DNA of 37,989 nucleotides from the NCBI GenBank assembly GCA_902629585.1, contig CACORI010000008.1, positions 1-37,989 on the forward strand, given 5' to 3'. Positions 1 through 6,314 of this stretch are shown one piece after another (position 1 is the stretch's first letter; every line of letters begins with the position of its first letter). Under the pieces are notes generated by a model. It saw only the letters and a list, made by a program, of their open reading frames with translations, made no database searches and was not told where the DNA came from. Made by a program: the position numbers and the translations under genes. The stretch is from an uncultured Pelagibacteraceae bacterium (GTDB taxonomy: Bacteria > Pseudomonadota > Alphaproteobacteria > Pelagibacterales > Pelagibacteraceae).

Positions 1-454
1 ACCATTTACCTGACATAGATATCTTTAATCCGTGGGTTATGTGTCCACCAGAATTTAAACTCATTCCCATAAATGTATCATTTGGTTTTAATAGAGCCAG
101 AAATACAGCGCCATTAGCTTGGGCTCCTGAATGAGGCTGCACATTTGCATATTTACAATTAAAAAGTTTTTTTATTCTTTCTAAAGCTAACTGCTCTGCA
201 ACATCAACATGTTCACATCCATTATAATATCTCTTACCTGGATATCCTTCTGCATATTTGTTTGTTAGTACTGAACCTTGAGCTTCTAATACTGCTTGAG
301 AAACAATATTCTCAGATGCAATTAACTCAATATGATTTTGTTGCCTTATAAGTTCATCATTAATAGCTTTAAATAAAGTAGGATCTGAGTCTGACAAACT
401 TTTTTCAAAAAAATCTTTGTATTCAGAATTCAAATATTTAGTTTCACTTGACAT
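1..454 (-). CDS. glyA: Serine hydroxymethyltransferase, N-terminal part (cut by window edge)
   Basis: PLP-dependent cytosolic enzyme interconverting serine plus tetrahydrofolate with glycine plus 5,10-methylene-tetrahydrofolate. About 151 N-terminal residues are visible, read from the ATG at 454. They include the family hallmarks [26 protein letters not shown], the [10 protein letters not shown] block and the start of the GGHITHG block. The PLP-binding lysine lies beyond the left edge and cannot be checked. The start is three bases after the rpiB stop, so the gene is the last visible member of the leftward unit oxygenase-rpiB-glyA. No glycine riboswitch fits in that gap. Its product links directly to the sarcosine oxidase operon further right, which makes glycine and methylene-folate. 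Identity is secure; only the truncation limits it. Confidence 0.97.
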   Translation of the reverse strand, partial: MSSETKYLNSEYKDFFEKSLSDSDPTLFKAINDELIRQQNHIELIASENIVSQAVLEAQGSVLTNKYAEGYPGKRYYNGCEHVDVAEQLALERIKKLFNCKYANVQPHSGAQANGAVFLALLKPNDTFMGMSLNSGGHITHGLKISMSGKW

Positions 455-457
455 ATT

Positions 458-883
458 TTATATTTTTTTAATCCTTTTTTTGTGTCTACCGCCCTCAAAC
501 TTTGTATTAATAAAAATTTCAATACATTTAAATGCGGTATTTTTTTTTGTCAATCTAGCTCCTAATGTAATAATATTTGCATTGTTATGCAATCTAGATA
601 ATTTCGTATTTTTCACTGAATAACATACTGCTGCTCTTATCTTTTTGTGTCTATTTGCAGCCATTGACATACCCATGCCTGACCCACAAATCAAAATTCC
701 CATATTTTTTTGACTATTTCCAACCTTTTTACACAATTTATGGGCATAATCTGGATAATTAACAGATTTTTTCGAATTCATGGTGCCGAGATCATTAAAA
801 TCATATTTTTTTGAAAATTTATTTTTAATTTGCTCTTTCAATTTATAACCAGCGTGATCTGACGAAATATATATTTTTTTCAA
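458..883 (-). CDS. rpiB: Ribose-5-phosphate isomerase B
   Basis: Interconverts ribose 5-phosphate and ribulose 5-phosphate in the pentose phosphate pathway. The 141-residue protein opens with the family's phosphate-binding SSDHAGYKLK (His10), carries the catalytic cysteine Cys66 in GILICGSGMG, and has the RLHNNANIITLGAR block near residues 97-110. The start codon is TTG at 883: homologues begin with MKKI plus an SDHAG block, exactly as read here, and I see no in-frame ATG near it. Only one base separates it from the TAG of the upstream oxygenase gene, and glyA follows after three bases, so co-transcription is near certain. The C-terminus is Lys/Arg-rich, as for most proteins here. Length is normal (about 140-150 residues in the family). 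Confidence 0.95.
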   Translation of the reverse strand: MKKIYISSDHAGYKLKEQIKNKFSKKYDFNDLGTMNSKKSVNYPDYAHKLCKKVGNSQKNMGILICGSGMGMSMAANRHKKIRAAVCYSVKNTKLSRLHNNANIITLGARLTKKNTAFKCIEIFINTKFEGGRHKKRIKKI

Positions 884-884
884 G

Positions 885-1475
885 CTAATTAAATTTATGG
901 TCTAATACACATGCCACTAAATGAATTCTATTTTCTTCACCTCCATTAAAAGCATTGTGATATTTTGTGTTGTTAGTAATCCATACAGACCCATCGGCAG
1001 GTAAATGTTTTGCTACATTATCTATAACCATTATTGAACCAGGATTTGTTATTATTGGTATATGTAATCTTGGTTCTGGATCTCTATGCCAGCTTAAGGT
1101 AGATCTAGGTTGTTTTAACAAAATTCTTACCCTTCCTAGCTTATACTTTGAAGATAAAACATCAAACACTTCTTTAAAATAAGTATTTTTATAATCTTCT
1201 ATAAATTCTGAATAAGCTGCTTCATCTATTCTTTCATCTCTAATGGCCTCTTTTCCTGTGGAGTCTGGCTTAGTCCAGAATACTCCTCTAGCTTTGTGAC
1301 CTTTAATAGAATCGGGGTCTCCAGGTATTTGGGTAAGTGAAATTGCTCCAAAATTAGATATTCCATCTGGGCCAGTGAAATCTTTCATGGCCAATATTTC
1401 TTTATAAGCTTTTTGAAGCTTTTTGATATCAAATGCGATATCTTGTTTCTGAAAATCGTTAAAGTTTAAATTCAT
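885..1475 (-). CDS. Fe(II)/2-oxoglutarate-dependent oxygenase, aspartyl/asparaginyl beta-hydroxylase-like
   Basis: A 196-residue putative non-heme iron oxygenase. It shows a complete HxD...H facial triad, His130-Arg-Asp132 in the block SWHRDPEPRLHIP and His173 in KYHNAFNGG. Arg183 lies ten residues after the distal histidine, the usual position for binding the 2-oxoglutarate carboxylate. The surrounding pattern matches the aspartyl/asparaginyl beta-hydroxylase superfamily, which also contains small free-amino-acid (proline) hydroxylases. The substrate cannot be read from sequence: a free amino acid, a peptide or a protein side chain are all possible. It is the first gene of the oxygenase-rpiB-glyA unit and diverges from hemB. 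AGGAG at 1488-1492 on this strand is a plausible, somewhat distant ribosome-binding site for the ATG at 1475. There is no signal peptide, so it is probably cytosolic. Confidence 0.8.
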   Translation of the reverse strand: MNLNFNDFQKQDIAFDIKKLQKAYKEILAMKDFTGPDGISNFGAISLTQIPGDPDSIKGHKARGVFWTKPDSTGKEAIRDERIDEAAYSEFIEDYKNTYFKEVFDVLSSKYKLGRVRILLKQPRSTLSWHRDPEPRLHIPIITNPGSIMVIDNVAKHLPADGSVWITNNTKYHNAFNGGEENRIHLVACVLDHKFN

Positions 1476-1561
1476 GCTGTTTATTGTCTCCTAATATTTA
1501 ATATCCTTTTTAAGATATATTTGTATATTACATTTGTCGCATTAATAAAATATATTTAAAC
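1476..1561. promoter_or_regulatory. Divergent intergenic region between the 2OG oxygenase gene and hemB
   Basis: This 86-base AT-rich spacer must carry start signals for both the leftward oxygenase-rpiB-glyA unit and rightward hemB. I see no convincing paired -35/-10 hexamers. A short inverted repeat, ATATC (1501-1505) and GATAT (1514-1518), lies in the middle but is weak for such AT-rich DNA. The only clear element is AGGAG at 1488-1492 (minus strand) upstream of the oxygenase gene. Promoter function is inferred from gene orientation alone. Confidence 0.4.
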
Positions 1562-2548
1562 ATGATTACAGGAAAATATCCAAGTTTAAGACTAAGGCGC
1601 AATAGGAAAAGTAATTGGGCTAGAAGATTGGTTGAGGAAAACTATCTCTCAGCTAGTGATTTTATATTACCTATATTTTTAATTAATGGCAAAAATAAGA
1701 AGCAATCAATCAATTCAATGCCTGATGTTTATCGATATACATTAGATAAAATAGGATATGTAATTGATAAAGCTATTCAAAAGGGCTTACCTATGGTTGC
1801 TTTATTTCCATACACACAACAAATTAAGAAAGACACATTTGGTACTGAGGCATTAAATGAAAATAACTTAATATGTAAGGCTATTCAATTAATAAAAAAA
1901 AAATATAAAAATGAGATTGGTATAATGTGCGATGTTGCTTTAGATCCGTACACATCACACGGACATGATGGAATTTTAAAATTTGGTAAGATTTTAAACG
2001 ATGAAACTATTGAAATTTTGATTAAACAATCTCTTCTACAAGCTGAAATGGGATGTGATGTTCTCGCTCCATCAGATATGATGGATGGTAGAATTGGAAA
2101 AATAAGAAAAGCACTAGATAAAAAAAATTTTAAAGATACTCAAATTTTATCTTACGCAGCAAAATATGCTTCAAATTTTTATGGTCCTTTTAGAGATGCT
2201 GTTGGTTCTAAAAATTTACTTAAAGGAAATAAAAAAACATATCAAATGGATTTCAAAAATAGCGATGAAGCTTTAAGAGAAGTAGCCTTGGATATTAAAG
2301 AAGGTGCTGATATGGTAATGGTTAAACCTGGTTTACCATATTTAGACATAATTAAATCAATTAAAGAAAAATTCAAAATTCCTGTTCTTGCTTACCAGGT
2401 ATCAGGTGAATATAGTTTATTATCTAATTCTATTAAAAAAAGATTAGTTAATAAAGATATCATTTTTGAAAGTTTAGTTGCTTTCAAGCGTGCCGGGGCA
2501 AATGCTATAATTACTTATTATGCTGATAGAATAGATAAAATTCTTTGA
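1562..2548 (+). CDS. hemB: Delta-aminolevulinic acid dehydratase (porphobilinogen synthase)
   Basis: Condenses two 5-aminolevulinate molecules to porphobilinogen, the second committed step of heme synthesis. The 328-residue length is typical. The two Schiff-base lysines are visible: Lys201 in SYAAKYAS and Lys255 in MVMVKPGLPYLD. The metal site reads DVALDPYTSHGHDG, without the cysteine triad of zinc-type enzymes, so it belongs to the magnesium-dependent class common in alphaproteobacteria. A PSDMMDGRIG block is also conserved. It is transcribed alone on the plus strand. Its TGA is immediately followed by the reverse-strand stop of recO, with no base between them. Identification is secure; the metal preference is inferred from the motif. 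Confidence 0.97.
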   Translation: MITGKYPSLRLRRNRKSNWARRLVEENYLSASDFILPIFLINGKNKKQSINSMPDVYRYTLDKIGYVIDKAIQKGLPMVALFPYTQQIKKDTFGTEALNENNLICKAIQLIKKKYKNEIGIMCDVALDPYTSHGHDGILKFGKILNDETIEILIKQSLLQAEMGCDVLAPSDMMDGRIGKIRKALDKKNFKDTQILSYAAKYASNFYGPFRDAVGSKNLLKGNKKTYQMDFKNSDEALREVALDIKEGADMVMVKPGLPYLDIIKSIKEKFKIPVLAYQVSGEYSLLSNSIKKRLVNKDIIFESLVAFKRAGANAIITYYADRIDKIL

Positions 2549-3229
2549 TTATTTTAATGAACTTAAAAAGTATTGTCTTGAAATTGGAAAATTAATATTG
2601 TTTGGCTTTAATATAGTTTTTTCTAAAAAATCACCAGTAATCTTTAAGCCATTTAACAAAGTTTTTATATCAGTTTCAATATTTTTTTTTTCAACTAAAA
2701 AATTTGGAACTATTTTTTTTTCAGAGTGGCCTTCTGCAATATAAATGATTTTATTATCAATTATTTTTTTTTTTACCAAAGAAAGAAAATCTAAATCATA
2801 ACCAAGATTCTTATAAAGTTCTAACTCCCAATAAATATAATTCTGTAACCAATTATCATTTGACATAATTAAATAAAATTTTTCTATTAGATTGTAGATA
2901 GAAACATTATTTTGCGACTCAGCTGTTAATAATTTAATCAAATTCATAGATGAATTAATACAATTTAATTTTTGAAAATTATCAAAAAAAAGTGGAGAAT
3001 AAACTTTGAGTATTTCGATTTTAAAATAACCTAAGGTATTAAGAGATTTTGTATTATAATTTATAAATAATTCATTTCCAGTCTGTAAATAGTTTTTAAT
3101 CTTTTTAGAAGTCCCACCGAAAATGATGCCTGAAGTTTTGCCATGATTTTTGGTATAAATTTCAGCGATTAAAGAGTTCTCACTATATTTGCTTTTTGAT
3201 AATAAAAATCCCGTATCCTCCCAAATCAT
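2549..3229 (-). CDS. recO: DNA repair protein RecO
   Basis: Recombination mediator that, with RecR, loads RecA on SSB-coated gaps. The 226-residue protein begins with the OB-fold pattern typical of RecO (DTGFLLSKSKYSENSLIAEIYT, here described by residues 5-26), followed by a GIIFGG turn and a helical C-terminal half with a GYDLDFLSL segment. The CxxC zinc-ribbon cysteines seen in some RecO proteins are absent. RecO diverges fast, so the call also rests on its place after rnc, the standard alphaproteobacterial neighbourhood. ATG at 3229 overlaps the rnc TGA by four bases (ATGA), suggesting translational coupling. In most relatives era sits between rnc and recO; here it does not. Confidence 0.88.
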   Translation of the reverse strand: MIWEDTGFLLSKSKYSENSLIAEIYTKNHGKTSGIIFGGTSKKIKNYLQTGNELFINYNTKSLNTLGYFKIEILKVYSPLFFDNFQKLNCINSSMNLIKLLTAESQNNVSIYNLIEKFYLIMSNDNWLQNYIYWELELYKNLGYDLDFLSLVKKKIIDNKIIYIAEGHSEKKIVPNFLVEKKNIETDIKTLLNGLKITGDFLEKTILKPNNINFPISRQYFLSSLK

Positions 3230-3897
3230 TTTTTTTCTACATTATTGTTAATACATAAAATTGCAGCATTTTGTTCTGCATTTTTTTTTGAATTACCTTC
3301 AGCTATATAAAATTTTGAGTTTTGTAATTTTACTCCAACTTTGAATATTGGTTTATGTCTTGGGCCAGTATTTGAAATTAATTTATAAGTGGGTAATTTT
3401 TTAAATTTTTTTAAAGAAAATTCCTGTAATTTAGTTTTTGCATCAATTTCTGTAATAATACTCTCTTTAATCTTTTTTTCCCAAAGCTCTAAAATAATCT
3501 TTTCCGCAGCTGAAAAACCTTTGTCTAAATATATAGCTCCTATTAAAGCTTCGCAGCTATCTGAGATAACTTTATCCTCAATTTTTAAATTTTTATTTTT
3601 TGGATTAAAAGTTAGAACATATTTTTCTAATTGAATATTTTTTGCAATTTCTAAACAACTCTTTTTATTTACTAAAGATGCAAATTTTTTATCAATAATC
3701 CCTTCTTTTTCATTTGGATAAATTTCTAAAAGTTTTTTTGCAATAACTAGTCCTAAAACACGATCACCTAAAAATTCGATTTTTTCATTATTTTCAATTT
3801 TGTTATAACTTTTATGAGTTAGGCTTTTTATAAGTAAATTCCTATTTTTGAATTTTAGATTTAATTTTTTTTCAATTGAGGAGTAATTAATTTTCAT
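3226..3897 (-). CDS. rnc: Ribonuclease III
   Basis: Double-strand-specific endoribonuclease processing rRNA precursors and structured mRNAs. The 223-residue protein has the catalytic signature KIEFLGDRVLG with Glu41 and Asp45, and the second acidic pair Asp113 and Glu116 in ISDSCEALIGAIYLDKG. A double-stranded-RNA-binding domain follows from about residue 155 to 220 (TKLQEFSLKKFKKLP onward, ending with a KKNAEQNAA helix). All key residues are present and the length is normal. The start overlaps the lepB stop by one base, and recO begins within the rnc stop. The order lepB-rnc-recO places it in the conserved alphaproteobacterial housekeeping operon. Confidence 0.96.
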   Translation of the reverse strand: MKINYSSIEKKLNLKFKNRNLLIKSLTHKSYNKIENNEKIEFLGDRVLGLVIAKKLLEIYPNEKEGIIDKKFASLVNKKSCLEIAKNIQLEKYVLTFNPKNKNLKIEDKVISDSCEALIGAIYLDKGFSAAEKIILELWEKKIKESIITEIDAKTKLQEFSLKKFKKLPTYKLISNTGPRHKPIFKVGVKLQNSKFYIAEGNSKKNAEQNAAILCINNNVEKK

Positions 3898-4631
3898 TAA
3901 ATAATCTTTTTAAAAAATCTATTAAATCTAATGGATTTATGCCATTTCCAAAATGCAAAAAAGCTTCCTATTGATTTATCTGAAGAAAAGAAAATAAATT
4001 GAGCTTTGCCAACTAAATTATCTTTATGTACATAACCAACACTTGATAAAAATCTACTATCTTTTGAACAATCTCTATTGTCACCTAAAAAAAAATAATA
4101 ATCTTTAGGCACTACAAATGGGTCAGAGTTTTGATAAGGAAAATCTTTTAAATAAACTGATCTATGCAATTTTCCATTAGGTAGTTTTTCTTCAAAAGTT
4201 AAAACATTAATTGTAGATTTTCCACAGTAAATCGTATCAGTTTTAGAAATTATGGATTTAAAAATTTCACTATTATTAATAAATAAATTTGAATCTATGA
4301 ATTGAATTTCATCACCAGGTAAGCCAATTAATCTTTTAATATAATCGGTTCTATTATCAGCTGGCGTTTTAAATACAACAACATCACCTCTTTTCGGCTC
4401 AGAAAAAAATATCCTGTTTTGTAAAATTGGAGGACTAAAAGGAAATGAATGTTTGCTATACCCATACGAATATTTTGTTACAAACAATCTATCTCCCACA
4501 AACAAAGTAGGTTCCATTGATGATGAAGGAATATAAAATGGCTGAATTAATAAAGACCTCAAAATTAATGCGATTACTAGTGCATAAAAAAGTGTTTTTA
4601 AGTTTTCTATAATAAATTTTTTATTGATCAT
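3897..4631 (-). CDS. lepB: Signal peptidase I
   Basis: Membrane serine protease that removes signal peptides from exported proteins at the outer face of the inner membrane. The 244-residue protein has one N-terminal membrane segment (about residues 10-29), then the catalytic-serine box PSSSMEPTL with Ser38. Lys99 in DYIKRLIGLPGD is the general base. The box E motif LGDNRDCSKDSR is intact. A single membrane anchor and short spacer are usual for alphaproteobacterial enzymes. The ATG at 4631 overlaps the acpS TGA by four bases. The secreted lytic transglycosylase and solute-binding protein in this window are the type of precursor it processes. Confidence 0.96.
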   Translation of the reverse strand: MINKKFIIENLKTLFYALVIALILRSLLIQPFYIPSSSMEPTLFVGDRLFVTKYSYGYSKHSFPFSPPILQNRIFFSEPKRGDVVVFKTPADNRTDYIKRLIGLPGDEIQFIDSNLFINNSEIFKSIISKTDTIYCGKSTINVLTFEEKLPNGKLHRSVYLKDFPYQNSDPFVVPKDYYFFLGDNRDCSKDSRFLSSVGYVHKDNLVGKAQFIFFSSDKSIGSFFAFWKWHKSIRFNRFFKKII

Positions 4632-5014
4632 TTTTGTTGTATAATTGTAAATGCTATTGAGTAATCCTTTTCATCTGAAATTGAAAGAAACAACTCAAAT
4701 TTATTTAAATTTGCTCTTTTTTTTAAAATTTTTTTAATTTTAGAATTGAGAGTGTAAAATGGTTTACCAAACTTATTATTATTAATCTCAATATCCTTAA
4801 AATTAACTCCGTCTCTAAAACCGTAACCTGTAGCTTTTACAAAAGACTCCTTTGCAGCAATTCTTTTAGCAAAAAAATTGGTTTTATTTGAAATTTTTTT
4901 GGCGTTTAAAATTTCTTTTATAGTGAAAACTCGATTAAGAAATTTCTTATTTCTGATTAATTTTTGAACTCTATTATTCTTAACAATATCAATACCTACA
5001 CCAACAATTTTCAT
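4628..5014 (-). CDS. acpS: Holo-[acyl-carrier-protein] synthase
   Basis: Transfers 4'-phosphopantetheine from coenzyme A to apo-acyl carrier protein, activating it for fatty acid synthesis. At 128 residues it is standard for the AcpS-type phosphopantetheinyl transferases. It shows VGIDIVKNNRV near the N-terminus (magnesium-binding Asp9) and the signature FAKRIAAKESFVKATG with its conserved Glu and Lys. The start overlaps the pdxJ stop by one base and the stop overlaps the lepB start by four. The order pdxJ-acpS-lepB-rnc is a well-known proteobacterial arrangement and supports the call. Confidence 0.95.
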   Translation of the reverse strand: MKIVGVGIDIVKNNRVQKLIRNKKFLNRVFTIKEILNAKKISNKTNFFAKRIAAKESFVKATGYGFRDGVNFKDIEINNNKFGKPFYTLNSKIKKILKKRANLNKFELFLSISDEKDYSIAFTIIQQK

Positions 5015-5730
5015 TAATTAATAACTTTTTTAAAATTTTTTATTACTTTTGGTAGTCCATAAAAAATTGACTCACCTATGATAAAATGACCTATATTAAA
5101 TTCTTCTAATTCCTTAATCTTAGAAAGAATCTTTGTTGACTTATAATCTAAGCCATGACCGGCGTGGACTTCTAAGCCTATAGATTTTGCCAAATTAGCA
5201 CATTTTTTAATTTTTAAAAGTTCCTTTGAGTAATTATTCTTTAATTTTATTAAATTTGAAAATGTGCCAGTATGTATTTCTATACAGTCAGCACCTAATT
5301 TCCTAGATAGTAAAATATCTTTTTGATTTGCATTTATAAATAAACTAGTTCTAATTTTTAACTTTTTAAATTTATAAATAATTTTCTTTAACCTTTTTTT
5401 ATTTTTTTCTAAGTTTAGTCCACCTTCTGTTGTTATTTCTTTTCTATTTTCAGGAACAATACAAACAAAATTAGGTTTGATCTTGATTGCATTTTTGACT
5501 ATCTCATCTTTAGTAGATATTTCTAAATTGACTTTTAAACCTTTAATTAAACAAATTTTTTTAGCATCAATATCTTTAATATGTCGGCGGTCCTCTCTTA
5601 GATGAATTGTAATTGAGTCTACTCCTATTTGTTTAATAAATTTTGCAGCAAAGACAGGATCTGGATGAGACTCTCCCCTTGCGTTTCTTATAGTTGCAAC
5701 GTGATCAATATTGATACCTAATCTTTTCAC
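5014..5730 (-). CDS. pdxJ: Pyridoxine 5'-phosphate synthase
   Basis: Condenses 3-amino-2-oxopropyl phosphate and deoxyxylulose phosphate to pyridoxine 5'-phosphate in de novo vitamin B6 synthesis. The 238-residue TIM-barrel protein shows the N-terminal NIDHVATIRNARG block (His10), SITIHLREDRRHI, the LEIS strand, the CIEIHTGTF strand and the closing HAGHGL and IGHFIIGE phosphate-binding loops. The start is GTG at 5728-5730, overlapping the pyrE TGA by four bases (GTGA). PLP made here is the cofactor of GlyA in the same window. Motifs and length are fully typical. Confidence 0.96.
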   Translation of the reverse strand: MKRLGINIDHVATIRNARGESHPDPVFAAKFIKQIGVDSITIHLREDRRHIKDIDAKKICLIKGLKVNLEISTKDEIVKNAIKIKPNFVCIVPENRKEITTEGGLNLEKNKKRLKKIIYKFKKLKIRTSLFINANQKDILLSRKLGADCIEIHTGTFSNLIKLKNNYSKELLKIKKCANLAKSIGLEVHAGHGLDYKSTKILSKIKELEEFNIGHFIIGESIFYGLPKVIKNFKKVIN

Positions 5731-6314
5731 TTAATGAATCTGCTTCCTGGAGTTGTAATTGGTATTGATTTAAGACTTAGCGGCAATTGATTTTTTTTAT
5801 ATGTAGGTACTTCAATTTTTAAATGAGAAATAATTTTCTTTTTAATTTTTAATGTTTTTTTATTTGATCTATCAATTATAGAGGCAAATCCTACTAATTT
5901 AGCTTTAGCTTTTTTAACTAACTTTACACATTCCATACTTGATTTTCCGGTGGTTATAACATCTTCAATTACTAGAACTTTAGAATTTTTTTTTATAAAA
6001 AAACCTCTTCGAAGACAAAACTTTTTATTAACTCTTTCACAGAAAACTGTTTCTTTATTAAGAAGTTTTCCAATTTCATAACCAATGATTATTCCTCCCA
6101 TTGCAGGGGATAAAATTAGATCAATTTTTTTAAAATTTTTATCTATTTTTTTTGCAAGAGCCTTGCAAATTTTTTGAGCTTGGTTTGGAAAACTCAATAA
6201 CTTTGCACATTGTATATATTTAGATGAATGAAGTCCTGAGGATAATATGAAATGACCTTCCAATAGTGCATTAGTTTTTTTTAAAATATCTAAGGATTTT
6301 TTGTGTGAAAGCAT
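5727..6314 (-). CDS. pyrE: Orotate phosphoribosyltransferase
   Basis: Joins orotate to PRPP to give orotidine 5'-phosphate in pyrimidine synthesis. The 195-residue protein has the LLEGHFILSSGLHS substrate block early on and the PRPP-binding motif KVLVIEDVITTGKSS around residues 112-126. The ATG at 6314 lies inside the end of rsh, giving a 44-base overlap in a different frame. That start is needed because the conserved N-terminal helix (SLDILKKTNALLEG) begins right after it. Its stop overlaps the pdxJ start. Location between rsh and pdxJ matches other alphaproteobacteria. The other pyrimidine genes of the window, pyrB and a pyrC-like gene, are 20 kb away. Confidence 0.95.
   Translation of the reverse strand: MLSHKKSLDILKKTNALLEGHFILSSGLHSSKYIQCAKLLSFPNQAQKICKALAKKIDKNFKKIDLILSPAMGGIIIGYEIGKLLNKETVFCERVNKKFCLRRGFFIKKNSKVLVIEDVITTGKSSMECVKLVKKAKAKLVGFASIIDRSNKKTLKIKKKIISHLKIEVPTYKKNQLPLSLKSIPITTPGSRFIK

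Noticed and set aside
417-623. 68-codon plus-strand hydrophobic frame at the rpiB/glyA junction
   Set aside because: Lies opposite the ends of two recognised genes and consists of Phe/Ile/Leu from reversed Lys/Asn codons.
1501-1518. Inverted repeat ATATC/GATAT as a terminator or operator
   Set aside because: Five-base AT-only arms with no T run; expected by chance in this composition.
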